Positions 30,470-39,708 of a DNA stretch of 64,000 bases are shown piece after piece. The position numbers and the translations under genes are program-made. Positions within the stretch are counted from its first letter, which is position 1. Each line of letters opens with the position of its first letter. Source of the stretch: Tautonia rosea (GTDB taxonomy: Bacteria > Planctomycetota > Planctomycetia > Isosphaerales > Isosphaeraceae); NCBI RefSeq assembly GCF_012958305.1, contig NZ_JABBYO010000001.1, positions 186,001-250,000 on the forward strand. The letters run 5' to 3'. The notes beneath the pieces were generated by a model. It did not search any database and was not told the DNA's origin. It saw nothing but the letters and a program-made list of their open reading frames with translations.

Positions 30470-30748
30470 ATGCACCACTTTCGAGGCATTCTCAAAGAAG
30501 GTTCCGAGCCCCGGCTCGACCCTGCCAACGTCTATATCGAATACCTAGGCCCCCAGGACGGCACCCGCTCGAACTGGAACGGCTACCTCCTCGTCTCCGA
30601 CAAATCCGCCGTCGAGCCTGGAGTCCTCTACACCCTCGAACTCTCCGACGGCCGCTCCGGTGACCTCATCGTCGATCGCTTCGTCCCCGACGAAACGAAC
30701 CCCGACCGCCTCCGCGCCATCTTCTACACCGAAACACCCCTGGCCTGA
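30470..30748 (+). CDS. Small conserved-looking hypothetical protein
   Basis: A 92-residue protein not recognised as any family. GGAGG lies 8 nt before ATG 30470, which decides this start over an upstream in-frame codon at 30413. The sequence alternates hydrophobic and polar residues ('GYLLVSDKSAVEPGVLYTLE'), suggesting a small beta-rich fold, and has no signal peptide or Cys. It is 84 bp after the isomerase-like gene on the same strand and may be cotranscribed. Confidence 0.65.
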   Translation: MHHFRGILKEGSEPRLDPANVYIEYLGPQDGTRSNWNGYLLVSDKSAVEPGVLYTLELSDGRSGDLIVDRFVPDETNPDRLRAIFYTETPLA

Positions 30749-30837
30749 TCGGGGGGGCCGAGACAAGTGCCCTGGGGTGGCGTCGAGCGGAGCGAAGACC
30801 CACCACTCGGCCGCATCGGGGGCGATCGTCGCTACCG

Positions 30838-31644
30838 TTGACACCACCCGACACCGTTTACAAGAGCTCTGCCCCCTTGCCCCGCCGTCGACCCGAACCC
30901 GCACGACACGATCGCCCCATCCCCCGACGCCTTCGGCCGTCTCCAACCCTCCCACCGCCCGACCCCTGGTCACTTGAGGTTCTGGTCAAGGAAATTGAAG
31001 GCCGGGTGAAGTCGATCGCCGTGGAGCACTCGGACGAGCCCATGACCCAATGGCTCTACCCGGTCCTCGATGCCTGGGTCCGCGATCGGGACGACGCCTG
31101 GCGTCAGGAGCGGGAGGCCCAGGGGCTTTCGATTCTCCAGGAACCGGCCTGTCAGCTCGGATGCGACCACTGCTGTTATCAGCACGTCGCCGTGACCGAC
31201 CTCGAAGCCGAGATCCTCTCACGGCACGTCCGCCTCCACTTCGATCCGGCGAAGTACGTTGTCCTTCGAGATCGGGTACGACGTGATGCGGAGCAGTACC
31301 AGCAACTCGCCGCAGAAGCCCCGACTCTCGACACCTACCGCGCCGCCCTTTCCCGGATCCGACGACCCTGCCCGATGCTCGACGAGACCTCCAGCCGATG
31401 CCTCGCCTACGAGGCCCGCCCCGTCAACTGCCGTCGAGAGAACTCGGTCGATGTCGAGGTTTGCCGCCGCTACCGACTCGACCCTGATGCCACCGAATCC
31501 TCTCTCCGACTCATCCGCTACGACCTGCTCTGGGGAGCCGTCCACGTGCTTCTCGCTCGATGGGCCGCCAATGACGAGGCGCTCGACTCCGCCTCCGACA
31601 CCATCGAGCCCCTTGCCGTCGCCCTCGCTCGCCATTTCAAGTGA
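30838..31644 (+). CDS. YkgJ-type cysteine-cluster protein (CxxCxxCC family), start uncertain
   Basis: The frame codes for up to 268 residues. The core has the CxxxCxxCC cluster (CQLGCDHCC) and a second set 'CPMLDETSSRC', 'YEARPVNCR', 'VEVCRRY', the arrangement of the YkgJ family thought to bind zinc or an iron-sulfur cluster. Function is unknown. The start is doubtful: the first codon is a TTG inside TTGACA, a perfect -35-like hexamer (30838-30843), and the first 40 residues are Pro/Arg-rich. A GTG at 31006 with GAAGG close upstream would give about 212 residues and keeps all the cysteines. Confidence 0.75.
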   Translation: MTPPDTVYKSSAPLPRRRPEPARHDRPIPRRLRPSPTLPPPDPWSLEVLVKEIEGRVKSIAVEHSDEPMTQWLYPVLDAWVRDRDDAWRQEREAQGLSILQEPACQLGCDHCCYQHVAVTDLEAEILSRHVRLHFDPAKYVVLRDRVRRDAEQYQQLAAEAPTLDTYRAALSRIRRPCPMLDETSSRCLAYEARPVNCRRENSVDVEVCRRYRLDPDATESSLRLIRYDLLWGAVHVLLARWAANDEALDSASDTIEPLAVALARHFK

Positions 31645-31832
31645 CTGGCGCGGCCCGATTCCTCGATACTCTCTGTTGAGGGAAGCGGCGTTCCGTGCTT
31701 TCCCTGCCTCAATCGCGAGCGATCGAGATCCGCTCCTTGGCAATTCGACTGCAGGGAACTTTGGGAGTGTGAGTGACATCGAACCTCCCGGGCCGCTGGC
31801 CCGTTTCGATCCCAGCTCAGGGAGGCTCGACC

Positions 31833-32054
31833 ATGCGGATCCCAGAAGCAGGGCTCTCTCCTTGTCTCGGCCCACACCGGCGATCCACCGATCTCGGCCG
31901 CAAGCTCCGCCGCTTTCCGACCGGATCGGCCCGAGCCCGGCTCTGGCGCACCCTCCGGCCCCCAAGCTTCGACGATCACGTCCTCCGATGGCTCGGCATC
32001 ACGTCCCCCCACTGGTTCCCCGATCGCCGCGCTCCCCGATGCAACCGCAGGTGA
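31833..32054 (+). CDS. Possible small protein gene, 73 residues
   Basis: ATG 31833 is preceded by GGGAGG with about 6 nt spacing, and codon choice is GC-rich at third positions as in real genes of this window. The product is basic and rich in Arg, Pro and Trp ('LRRFPTGSARARLWRTLRPP', 'VLRWLGITSPHWFPDR'). It is not recognised. It may be a real small protein or chance; it lies in an otherwise empty stretch. Confidence 0.35.
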   Translation: MRIPEAGLSPCLGPHRRSTDLGRKLRRFPTGSARARLWRTLRPPSFDDHVLRWLGITSPHWFPDRRAPRCNRR

Positions 32055-32476
32055 TCCCGGTCCGACCGATCCTGAAACGCTGTTCCCAGAAACGAACGGG
32101 TGACAATCGGCGCAATCTTCTCGCTGTGAATGAGTTGTGATTGACGACTGAGGCGCACCAGAAGCGCACCGAACCCCGCACCTCCGGCGCACCAGCGACC
32201 AGGCATCCCACATCAAACGCCCCTGGGTACCCTGGGAACCCATTCTTCGAGGGAGATCGCCGAAACGAAGGATGCAAAATCGCGGAACTCTCATCAGGAT
32301 CGGAGGTTCCGTCGATCTCTCCAGGCGCACCGGGGCACACCTCAGCGCGTACCGCCCGCGCGCTGCGTTCCCCAAGAACCCCTCGGACAGGGAGACGCGG
32401 TTTCCCGAAACAAACCGTTTGATCGAGCGGAACGTCATGGGAGGAAACAGGTTGCGAAACGCGATCCAGGCGCACC
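31945..32476 (+). repeat. Cluster of GGCGCACC octamers
   Basis: GGCGCACC starts at 31945, 32152, 32186, 32324 and 32469, with AGCGCACC at 32163. Two copies sit in a longer shared CCAGGCGCACC. All are on the same strand with irregular spacing. This density is far above what chance would give for an octamer in about 530 bp. It could be a decayed repeat or a set of protein-binding sites. Confidence 0.4.
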
Positions 32477-32698
32477 TCATCGCTATTGCCCCGCGCACTC
32501 CGTTCGGTGGTCCTGCAATGGGACAGAGACTTCGCAGGCAATCCGGCTCGCCTGGCCGATCCAAGCGGTTTGGACCTCACCCTCCGTGAAGATCTCGCGG
32601 TGACGATCCGGGAGCGATAGACTGGAGGTCAGCTATGGGAAAGCGGGTCGGACCAATCCCGAGCGGGCATCATCTGGGATCGTGAAAGGGACCTCGGC

Positions 32699-34276
32699 AT
32701 GGCAACGGCGATCGGCGATCGGGCTCCGGCGGTGATCCGGCTCCGCGAGGAGGACAACGTGGCCGTCGCGGCCCGAGGGATCAACGCGGGTACGCTCCTG
32801 GCGATCGACGGCCTCGCGGTCGAGACGACCGAGCCGATCCGGCCCGGCCACAAGGTCGCCCTGACGGCAATCCGAGCGGGTCAGCCGGTCCTCAAGTACG
32901 GTCAGGTCATCGGCTTCGCCTCAGCCGACATCCCCGTCGGAAGCTGGGTGCATGTCCACAACTTGCGGGCCGACCTGTTCGAACGCGACTACGCCTTCGC
33001 CACGGAGCGTCCCGAACCCCCCGCGAACGAACGCCCCCGGACCTTCCGCGGTATCCTCCGGCCCGACGGCCGGGTTGGTACAAGGAACTACGTCGCAGTC
33101 GTCAGTACCGTCAACTGCTCGGCCAGCGTCTCGAAGTACGTCGCCGATCGCTTCCGAGATGGAGCCTGGAAACGGGACTACCCAAACATCGACGGCGTCT
33201 TCGCCATCACCCACAAAGGAGGGTGCGGCCTTCAATTCGAAGGTCCCGACCACGAGCAGTTGCAGCGCGTGCTGGCCGGGTTCGCCACCCATCCGAACGT
33301 GGCCGCTTACGTGCTGATCGGCCTCGGCTGCGAGGTTGGCTTTGCCAGCCACCTGGTCGAATCGCGCCACCTGGTCACGCTCGGCGGGGCCCGAACCCGA
33401 GGCGAATCGAGCGGCGCGGAACCGCCTCGCGTGCTGAACATCCAGGAGCAAGGCGGCATTGCCCGGACGGTCGAGGCCGCAGTCGAAGCCGTCAGCCGCC
33501 TCATGCCCGCGGCCGATTCCTGGAGACGCACCGATCAACCGGCGTCGAAGCTCGTCGTCGGCCTCGAATGCGGCGGCTCCGACGGCAACTCCGGCGTTAC
33601 GGCCAACCCGGCCCTTGGCGTCGCGGCCGATTTGATCGTGGCCCAGGGGGGATCGGCCGTCCTCGCGGAAACCCCCGAGATCTATGGGGCCGAGCACCTC
33701 CTGACCCGCCGCGCCGTCAGCGAGGCGGTCGGCCGCAAGCTCCTCGATCGCATCAAATGGTGGGAATGGTACACCAGCGTCTTCGGCGCCGAGATCAATA
33801 ACAACCCCTCTCCCGGCAACAAGGAAGGGGGCCTGACGACCATCTACGAGAAATCCCTCGGCGCCGTGGCCAAGGGGGGATCGACCGCCCTGGTCGATGT
33901 GCTCCACTATGCCGAGCCGGTGACGACTCCCGGACTTGTCTTTATGGACACTCCTGGATACGATCCGGCGAGTCTCACCGGTATGGTCGCCGGCGGCTGC
34001 AACGTGCTAGTCTTCACGACCGGCCGCGGGAGCGTCTCGGGCCTGAAGCCGTCGCCGTGCATCAAGGTGGCGACGAATACACCGATGTTCGAACGATTGT
34101 CCGATGATATGGACCTCGATGCCGGGACCGTCCTGGCTGGGGAGCCGGTCGAGGAGGTTGGCCGGCGGTTGTTTGACTTGATCCTGGACGTGGCCGACGG
34201 CTCCCCCACCAAGAGCGAGCTGCAGGGCGTCGGTGAGGAGGAGTTCGCTCCGTGGTCGATCGGGCCGACACTCTGA
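32699..34276 (+). CDS. Altronate/galactarate dehydratase family protein (UxaA/GarD type)
   Basis: A 525-residue enzyme of the UxaA/GarD family, which dehydrate sugar acids (altronate, galactarate) with an iron-dependent centre. The N-terminal SAF domain spans about residues 10-100. The main domain has 'GRVGTRNYVAVVSTVNCSAS', 'HKGGCGLQ', 'GLECGGSDGNSGVTANPALG' and 'GRGSVSGLKPSPCIKVATNT'. An AAGGGA lies before ATG 32699. It is followed by glycosyltransferase genes rather than the usual uronate genes, so its substrate is open. The next gene begins 25 bp inside its 3' end. Confidence 0.9.
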   Translation: MATAIGDRAPAVIRLREEDNVAVAARGINAGTLLAIDGLAVETTEPIRPGHKVALTAIRAGQPVLKYGQVIGFASADIPVGSWVHVHNLRADLFERDYAFATERPEPPANERPRTFRGILRPDGRVGTRNYVAVVSTVNCSASVSKYVADRFRDGAWKRDYPNIDGVFAITHKGGCGLQFEGPDHEQLQRVLAGFATHPNVAAYVLIGLGCEVGFASHLVESRHLVTLGGARTRGESSGAEPPRVLNIQEQGGIARTVEAAVEAVSRLMPAADSWRRTDQPASKLVVGLECGGSDGNSGVTANPALGVAADLIVAQGGSAVLAETPEIYGAEHLLTRRAVSEAVGRKLLDRIKWWEWYTSVFGAEINNNPSPGNKEGGLTTIYEKSLGAVAKGGSTALVDVLHYAEPVTTPGLVFMDTPGYDPASLTGMVAGGCNVLVFTTGRGSVSGLKPSPCIKVATNTPMFERLSDDMDLDAGTVLAGEPVEEVGRRLFDLILDVADGSPTKSELQGVGEEEFAPWSIGPTL

Positions 34277-36426
34277 CCCCCCCCGCCCCGCGGGCTTCCT
34301 GGACGATCGCCCTGGTCATTGCTGCGCAGGTCGCGGCGATCACCTGGTTGATGGTCGTCCCCTTGCCCAGCATTGAGGCCCAGAGGCGCGACGCCCTGGC
34401 CCGTGCCGAGGCGACCGGCGATCCCGGCGGTGTGACCCTTCAGAGTCTCCGGCGCGCCTACTTCCTGCTTGCCGCCGACGAGCACCTGGCGAGGGCCGTG
34501 GCCAACCTGTCCGATCCCGAGCATCTCGGCCAGCGTTTGCCGATCGTCCTGACCGCGCTGCTGATCGCCGGGTCGGCCGTCTCGCTCGGCGATGGGGTCC
34601 TCCGCCTGCTGGGCCTGGTGCGAAGGCTCTCCCCCCTTGCCCGATGGCCCTTGGCGTTCGTCTCGGGGGCGACCCTGCTCGCGGCCCTGACGCTCGGTCT
34701 TGGCCGAATGGGCGGACTGGAGCCGTTGCCGGTGCGGATCGGACTGGCAGGGTTCTTGCTGGTCGGGATCATTCTCTGGAGCCGAGACCTGCTCCACAGA
34801 CGCCGGAACCCCTCACCATCCCCCAGTCGATCCTTTTCCTTTGGCCCGATTGGCCTGGCATTGATCCTCGCTCCGGTCCTGACCCTGATGGCCCTCGGGG
34901 CCATGCAGCCGACGATTGAGTACGACGCCCTCGAATACCACCTCCAGGGGCCGAAGGAGGCCTTTGAAACCGGCCGAATCGCCTTTCTCTCCCACAATGT
35001 TTATACGAGCATGCCCTCGGCTGTCGAGATGCTCCACCTGCTCGGGATGCTCGTGCTGGATGACTGGTGGCTCGGGGCCCTGGCTGGTCAGCTCTTGATC
35101 GCATCCTTTGCCCCGGTGACGGCCGCCTTAATTGCGGCCACGGCCTGGCGGTGGGCTTCGGGCCGATCGGCTTGGGTTGCCGGCCTCGTCTATCTGACGA
35201 CCCCCTGGGTCTTCCGGCTTGCGACCTTCCCGTTTGTCGAGGGGCCGCTCTGCTCGTACCATGCAGCCTTGGTATTCAGCGCGGCGATGGCCTGGACGAC
35301 GCCTCGGGAGGAGACGGGGCGATCATCCCCTTGCTGGCTGTTCGTCGGCTTGCTGGCCGGAGGGGCGATGGCCTGCAAGTACCCGGGGCTCGTGTCGGCG
35401 GTCGTCCCGTTTGGCCTGGTGGCGATGGGGGATGCCTGGCGTCGACGGATGTGGCGATTGCCGGTCGTGTTTGGCCTAGGGGTGATCATTGCGGTCGGTC
35501 CCTGGCTGGCGAGGAACGTCGCCGATACGGGAAACCCAGTCTTTCCACTCGCCTATGGAGTGTTCGGTGGCTCGGAATGGGATGCGGACCTCGACGCCCG
35601 CTGGCAAAATGCCCACGGTCCCCGTCCGGTGACGGCAGCGGCGTTCCTGTCCTCAACCCTTGATGTGATTGGCCGGTCCGATTGGCATTCGCCGCTCTAT
35701 GCCTTGCTTGTCCCATTGGCCTTGCTGCGGCGCAAGCATCGGGGACTGATCCTGGCGCTCTCGGCATACGTCCTGTACCTGTTCGTGACCTGGTTCCTGC
35801 TTACGCACCGTCTCGACCGCTTCTGGCTGCCTCTGCTGCCGGCGGCAGCAGTGCTGGCGGGGATCGGGGCCGACTGGACCCGGTCGAAGCCGTGGCCGGC
35901 CTGGCTCTCGGTTGTGCTTGGCCTGGTGACGGCAACAAATCTGGTCTTTTTAACGACTCCGCTCTGCGGGCCGATCGACTGGACGGCCGATCTGAACCGC
36001 CTGCGTCGGGAGGCAATGGAAACGGCCACGCCCTCACTCGCCCGGCTCGACGCAGCCCTTCCCGATGGCTCGACCACCCTGGTCGTTGGCCAGGCGGGGG
36101 TTTTTTCCCTCCGGCATCCGATCCTCTACAACACCGTCTTCAACCGAGAGCGTCTGGCCGAGATCGTCGCCGACCGCTCCGCCGCCGAGGTGGCCGAGGA
36201 GCTGAAGCGACAAACGATCACGCATGTCTATGTCGATTGGTCTGAGATCGAGCGGCACCGCAAGCCCGGCGGCTACGGCTATTCTCCGGTCGTCACGCGA
36301 ACCCTCTTTGAGGACCTTGTGTCGCGTCGGGTGTTGACCCCCCCTGTTCCGATGGGACCGAACCACCTGCTCTACCGGGTGGTCGAGCCGTCGGACACTT
36401 CTCCCGAGTACGACCCATCGCCATGA
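34252..36426 (+). CDS. Membrane glycosyltransferase, GT-C fold (GT39/PMT-like)
   Basis: A 724-residue polytopic membrane protein with about 12 hydrophobic segments in the first 570 residues and a soluble C-terminal part. A GT-C acidic motif is seen in the first long loop, 'TIEYDALEYHLQGPKEAF', as in polyprenyl-phosphate-sugar-dependent transferases. The start is GTG 34252, overlapping the dehydratase gene by 25 bp, with GAGGAGG about 9 nt upstream. The stop overlaps the next gene's ATG by 4 bp. It probably transfers a sugar from a lipid carrier to a protein or glycan on the outer face of the cytoplasmic membrane. Confidence 0.85.
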   Translation: MVDRADTLTPPAPRASWTIALVIAAQVAAITWLMVVPLPSIEAQRRDALARAEATGDPGGVTLQSLRRAYFLLAADEHLARAVANLSDPEHLGQRLPIVLTALLIAGSAVSLGDGVLRLLGLVRRLSPLARWPLAFVSGATLLAALTLGLGRMGGLEPLPVRIGLAGFLLVGIILWSRDLLHRRRNPSPSPSRSFSFGPIGLALILAPVLTLMALGAMQPTIEYDALEYHLQGPKEAFETGRIAFLSHNVYTSMPSAVEMLHLLGMLVLDDWWLGALAGQLLIASFAPVTAALIAATAWRWASGRSAWVAGLVYLTTPWVFRLATFPFVEGPLCSYHAALVFSAAMAWTTPREETGRSSPCWLFVGLLAGGAMACKYPGLVSAVVPFGLVAMGDAWRRRMWRLPVVFGLGVIIAVGPWLARNVADTGNPVFPLAYGVFGGSEWDADLDARWQNAHGPRPVTAAAFLSSTLDVIGRSDWHSPLYALLVPLALLRRKHRGLILALSAYVLYLFVTWFLLTHRLDRFWLPLLPAAAVLAGIGADWTRSKPWPAWLSVVLGLVTATNLVFLTTPLCGPIDWTADLNRLRREAMETATPSLARLDAALPDGSTTLVVGQAGVFSLRHPILYNTVFNRERLAEIVADRSAAEVAEELKRQTITHVYVDWSEIERHRKPGGYGYSPVVTRTLFEDLVSRRVLTPPVPMGPNHLLYRVVEPSDTSPEYDPSP

Positions 36427-37826
36427 ACGTCGAGGCAGGACCGCTCATTCACACACAAGCCGATCGCGATTCTTCCGCGCATCGTCCCGCCGGGAAGCGG
36501 GTTGTGCTGGTGACCTTCGGCTCTCTCGGGGATCTGCACCCCTACATCGCCCTTGGTCTTGAGCTGAAGCGGCGAGGGCATTGTCCGGTCATCGCCACCA
36601 GCGAGCACTGGCGATCAAAGGTCGAGGCCGAAGGGTTACCTTTTGCCCCAGTTCGTCCCGATGCCCCCGATCCTGACGAGATGAAGGCCTTCCTTGCCCG
36701 CCTGTTCGATTCGAGGCAAGGGGCCAAGGTGGTCATTTCCGAGCTGATGATGCCTGCCCTCCGCGAGAGCTTCGAGGATACCCGACGCGCCTCAGAGGGA
36801 GCCGACCTTCTGGTGGCCCATCCCTTGACCTTCTCGGTCCGTCTCATCTCGGAGCTGGACGGGATTCCCTGGGCCTCGTCGGTCCTGGCGCCACTCTCGT
36901 TTCTGTCGAGTCTTGACCCGCCGGTCCTGCCGATCATGTCGTGGCTGGAGCGGCTCAGGTGGCTCGGCCCTCGCTTCCATCGGGCTCTGTTCCACCTGGG
37001 TCGATTGCAAACGATTGACTGGGTGAAGCCCTGGCACGCGTTTCGGGCCGAGTTGGGCTTGCCCCCGACCGAGGAGAACCCGGTGTTCGAGGGGCAGCAC
37101 GCTCCCGACCTTGTTCTGGCCATGTTTTCCGAGCAGCTTGCCCGCTCTCAGGCTGACTGGCCCCCTCAATCGGTCGTGACCGGCTTCTGTCTTTTTGATC
37201 GGCACGAGCGCGAGGAAGCCACCCCCGAGGAGGTTGAGCGGTTCCTGGATGCCGGCCCGCCTCCGGTGGTCTTCACGCTCGGGTCGTCGGCGGTCTGGTC
37301 TCCAGGCCAGTTCTATGCCGAGAGCCTGGAGGCGATCCGCCGCGTTGGAACTCGTGCGATCCTCTTGATCGGACCGGAAGGGGCCAACGCCTTGCCCGAG
37401 TCATTGCCCGACGGGGTGGCTGCCTTCGGTTATGCCCCGTATTCGAAACTGTTTCCACGCTGCGCGGCGATTGTCCATCAAGGGGGAGTCGGCACAACCG
37501 CCCAGGCGATGCGGGCTGGTCGGCCGATGATCGTCGTGCCGTTCGGATTTGATCAGCAGGACAATGCCGCACGAGTGCAACGTCTTGGAATCGCCCGGGT
37601 GATCCCGAAGGAGCGCTATACTGCCGGTCGGGTTACCGAGGCACTCCGCCAGTTGCTTGATCACCCGGCCCCGGCCGAGCGATCGGCTGAGATCGGCCGC
37701 CTCGTCCGACAGGAAGATGGCCCCGCTCTGGCCAGCGACGCGATCGAGGCCTTGCTGGCTCGACACTCCTCTTCGCCCAAGACGGGTCAGGCACCTGGCG
37801 ATCCGTCGAGGACAATTCAGGATTGA
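36423..37826 (+). CDS. Glycosyltransferase, UGT/GT28-like
   Basis: A 467-residue GT-B enzyme. The N domain starts 'RVVLVTFGSLGDLHPYIALG', the mark of sterol/macrolide glucosyltransferase relatives, and the C domain has 'PVVFTLGSSAVW', 'AAIVHQGGVGTTAQAMRAGR' and 'PFGFDQQDNA', the donor-binding region of UGT-type enzymes. No membrane segment is present. Start ATG 36423 overlaps the previous stop (ATGA). Lipophilic acceptors (sterols, hopanoids, carotenoids) are typical for this group, and the coupled SDR gene would fit lipid glycoside synthesis, but this is inference. Confidence 0.9.
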   Translation: MNVEAGPLIHTQADRDSSAHRPAGKRVVLVTFGSLGDLHPYIALGLELKRRGHCPVIATSEHWRSKVEAEGLPFAPVRPDAPDPDEMKAFLARLFDSRQGAKVVISELMMPALRESFEDTRRASEGADLLVAHPLTFSVRLISELDGIPWASSVLAPLSFLSSLDPPVLPIMSWLERLRWLGPRFHRALFHLGRLQTIDWVKPWHAFRAELGLPPTEENPVFEGQHAPDLVLAMFSEQLARSQADWPPQSVVTGFCLFDRHEREEATPEEVERFLDAGPPPVVFTLGSSAVWSPGQFYAESLEAIRRVGTRAILLIGPEGANALPESLPDGVAAFGYAPYSKLFPRCAAIVHQGGVGTTAQAMRAGRPMIVVPFGFDQQDNAARVQRLGIARVIPKERYTAGRVTEALRQLLDHPAPAERSAEIGRLVRQEDGPALASDAIEALLARHSSSPKTGQAPGDPSRTIQD

Positions 37827-37834
37827 AGACGCTC

Positions 37835-38872
37835 ATGGATGACCTGACGATCGTCACGGGTGGCGCAGGGTTTATCGGAAGTCATCTCGTGGATCGGCTC
37901 GTGGCCGACGGGCGCCGAGTCCGTGTGCTTGAGCGACCAGGGGCGGAGGTGGGGCACCTTCCCAGCTCCGTTGAGATTGTCTTCGCCGACATCCGGGACC
38001 GATCGGCTGTCGATCGGGCCGTCGAGGGAGGGCGGTGGATCTACCATCTCGCGGCCAATCCCAACCTTTGGGTCCAGGATCGAAGGACTTTTGACGAGGT
38101 GAATCACCGCGGAACCATTCACGTCCTCGACGCGAGTCTGGCCAAGGGTGCAGAGCGGGTTTTGCATTGCAGTACGGAGAGTATCCTGACCCGAGCCCGA
38201 TCGACCGGCCCAATCGGTGAGGATGTCGAGATCACCGAAGACGATGCCGTGGGCCCGTACTGTCTCTCGAAGCTCCGGGCCGAACAGGCCGCCATGCAAC
38301 GAGCTCAGGCGGGGCATCCGATCCTGATCGCTAACCCGACGATGCCCGTCGGACCCGGAGATCGCGGGCACTCACCGCCGACTCGCCTCATGTTGGATTT
38401 TTGCAACAGACGGCTGCCAGCGGTCATGGACTGCACGTTGAACCTGATCGACGTCCGAGACGTGGCCGAAGGGCTATTGCGGACGATGGAACGCGGGACG
38501 CCGGGAAGGCGCTACCTGCTGGGAGCCGAGAATTTGACCCTACTCGAACTCCTCGGCATCCTCGGAGAGCTGACCGGCGTTCGGCCGCCACGGTTGCGGG
38601 TTCCGTATCCGGTCGCACTGGCTTCAGCGTATGTGAGTGAATTTTGGGCCGATCATGTGAGTGGCCGATCCCCTCAGGCAACCGTGACCGGCGTTCGACT
38701 CACACGCAGGACCATGCATTTTGACGCGTCTCGGAGTCTCCAGGCCCTCGGCCTGATTCCGAGACCGATCCGGGAAGCTCTGGACGCCGCAGTGCGTTGG
38801 CACGTGGATCAGGGAAGCCTCGGTTCTGGGGATGGGAAGCCGGCATCCCATTTGCTCAAGAATTCGGCATAA
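37835..38872 (+). CDS. Extended SDR, NAD-dependent epimerase/dehydratase (HpnA/DFR-like)
   Basis: A 345-residue NAD(P)-dependent extended short-chain dehydrogenase. The nucleotide-binding motif is TGGAGFIGSHL at the N terminus, followed by 'VEIVFADIRD', 'YHLAAN', a Ser/Thr in 'LHCSTESI' and the catalytic YxxxK in 'PYCLSKLRAEQ'. It most resembles dihydroflavonol reductase- and HpnA-type proteins. ATG 37835 is chosen; a TTG at 37823 overlapping the previous stop (TTGA) is also possible and adds four residues. With the preceding glycosyltransferases it forms a tightly packed operon. Confidence 0.88.
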   Translation: MDDLTIVTGGAGFIGSHLVDRLVADGRRVRVLERPGAEVGHLPSSVEIVFADIRDRSAVDRAVEGGRWIYHLAANPNLWVQDRRTFDEVNHRGTIHVLDASLAKGAERVLHCSTESILTRARSTGPIGEDVEITEDDAVGPYCLSKLRAEQAAMQRAQAGHPILIANPTMPVGPGDRGHSPPTRLMLDFCNRRLPAVMDCTLNLIDVRDVAEGLLRTMERGTPGRRYLLGAENLTLLELLGILGELTGVRPPRLRVPYPVALASAYVSEFWADHVSGRSPQATVTGVRLTRRTMHFDASRSLQALGLIPRPIREALDAAVRWHVDQGSLGSGDGKPASHLLKNSA

Positions 38873-38877
38873 TCTCC

Positions 38878-39023
38878 TTGACGGATCGCCCTGGCGATGC
38901 ACAATTCCTTAACAGTCGCCGAAGACTTGGAATGTCCACTTCTCACAAACGTCCTCATTCGTGGAATCTCTCCGAATTGAGGATTCTTTTCTCTTGGATT
39001 CCCAGAAAGGGTCTGGCTAGAAT
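38878..39023 (+). promoter_or_regulatory. Candidate promoters upstream of the FHA gene pair
   Basis: Two sigma70-like pairs are in this 245-bp gap. TTGACG (38878) with CACAAT (38900), 16 bp apart; and TTGGAT (38994) with TAGAAT (39018), 18 bp apart. The second would put the start of transcription about 85-90 nt before the FHA gene. Both are only partial matches. Confidence 0.3.
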
Positions 39024-39117
39024 GCCAGCTGATCGGTTTTCTGTGATCGCTAGCGGCCATCTCTCCCGGGCTGGAACTCTCTGATTCTACAGGCCGGGTG
39101 GCCGGGGGCTTTGTTCC

Positions 39118-39708
39118 ATGCCCATACGATTGGTCGCCCTCGACGAGGGCTCGGATATCCTCATTGATCGGGCCATGGTCATTGTTGGGCGACACCCGCA
39201 ATGCGATGCCAGGCTTGATTCGATTCGAGTCTCTCGGCGCCACTGCTGCATGATGCAAGATCAGAACAAGGAAGACGTGATCGTTCGCGATCTTGGCAGC
39301 ACGAATGGGATTCGGATTAACGGCCAGCGAATCGAAAAAGGAACGCTGCGATCGGGCGACGAGCTATCGATCGCTCACCTCCGATACCGCATGGAGGTCG
39401 GCCATTCCGAGGAACTGACCCTCGCAGAAACGATTCCCGCAGACCATCGCGCACGCGACGCGAGATCTGATTCCTCCTCAAATCCGCTCGCAGGTCCGTC
39501 CTTGGCACCCGCTGCGGAAAATCCCCTGGCCGCCGCGGTTCGGGAGATGCTTCCCGCCTCCGTGGCCGATCGTTGTCGCATCCAGGTGATTGTGCAAATG
39601 CCATCCGAGAACGGGAATCAGGCTGACCTTGATGTTCCTTTGGATGCGAAGCCCTCGGAGCCCGACGCGTCATGCCCGCCCGACTCGTCCCCCTCGTCTC
39701 CGGGCTGA
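39118..39708 (+). CDS. FHA-domain protein
   Basis: A 196-residue protein with an N-terminal forkhead-associated domain (residues about 18-95), a phosphothreonine-binding module. Core residues are kept: 'VGRHPQCDARLDSIRVSRRH' and 'VIVRDLGSTNGIRINGQRIE'. The C-terminal 95 residues are acidic/polar and probably disordered. No kinase gene is adjacent. The last 37 bp overlap the start of a second FHA gene in another frame. Confidence 0.9.
   Translation: MPIRLVALDEGSDILIDRAMVIVGRHPQCDARLDSIRVSRRHCCMMQDQNKEDVIVRDLGSTNGIRINGQRIEKGTLRSGDELSIAHLRYRMEVGHSEELTLAETIPADHRARDARSDSSSNPLAGPSLAPAAENPLAAAVREMLPASVADRCRIQVIVQMPSENGNQADLDVPLDAKPSEPDASCPPDSSPSSPG

Larger units (their letters stand above)
31645..32698. 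other. About 1 kb with little or no coding potential
   Basis: No frame on either strand has a recognisable protein. Long open frames here (for example on the minus strand) are Arg/Ser/Gly-rich and have no ribosome sites or family features. Codon character is also unlike the neighbours. It contains one possible small gene (31833-32054) and six copies of a short GCGCACC-type motif (31945-32476). It probably holds the promoter region of the dehydratase gene at 32699. Confidence 0.6.

Noticed and set aside
31518-32564. A 348-codon minus-strand frame in the gene-poor region
   Set aside because: No ribosome site, no domain, composition like translated non-coding GC-rich DNA, and it runs into the YkgJ-type gene.
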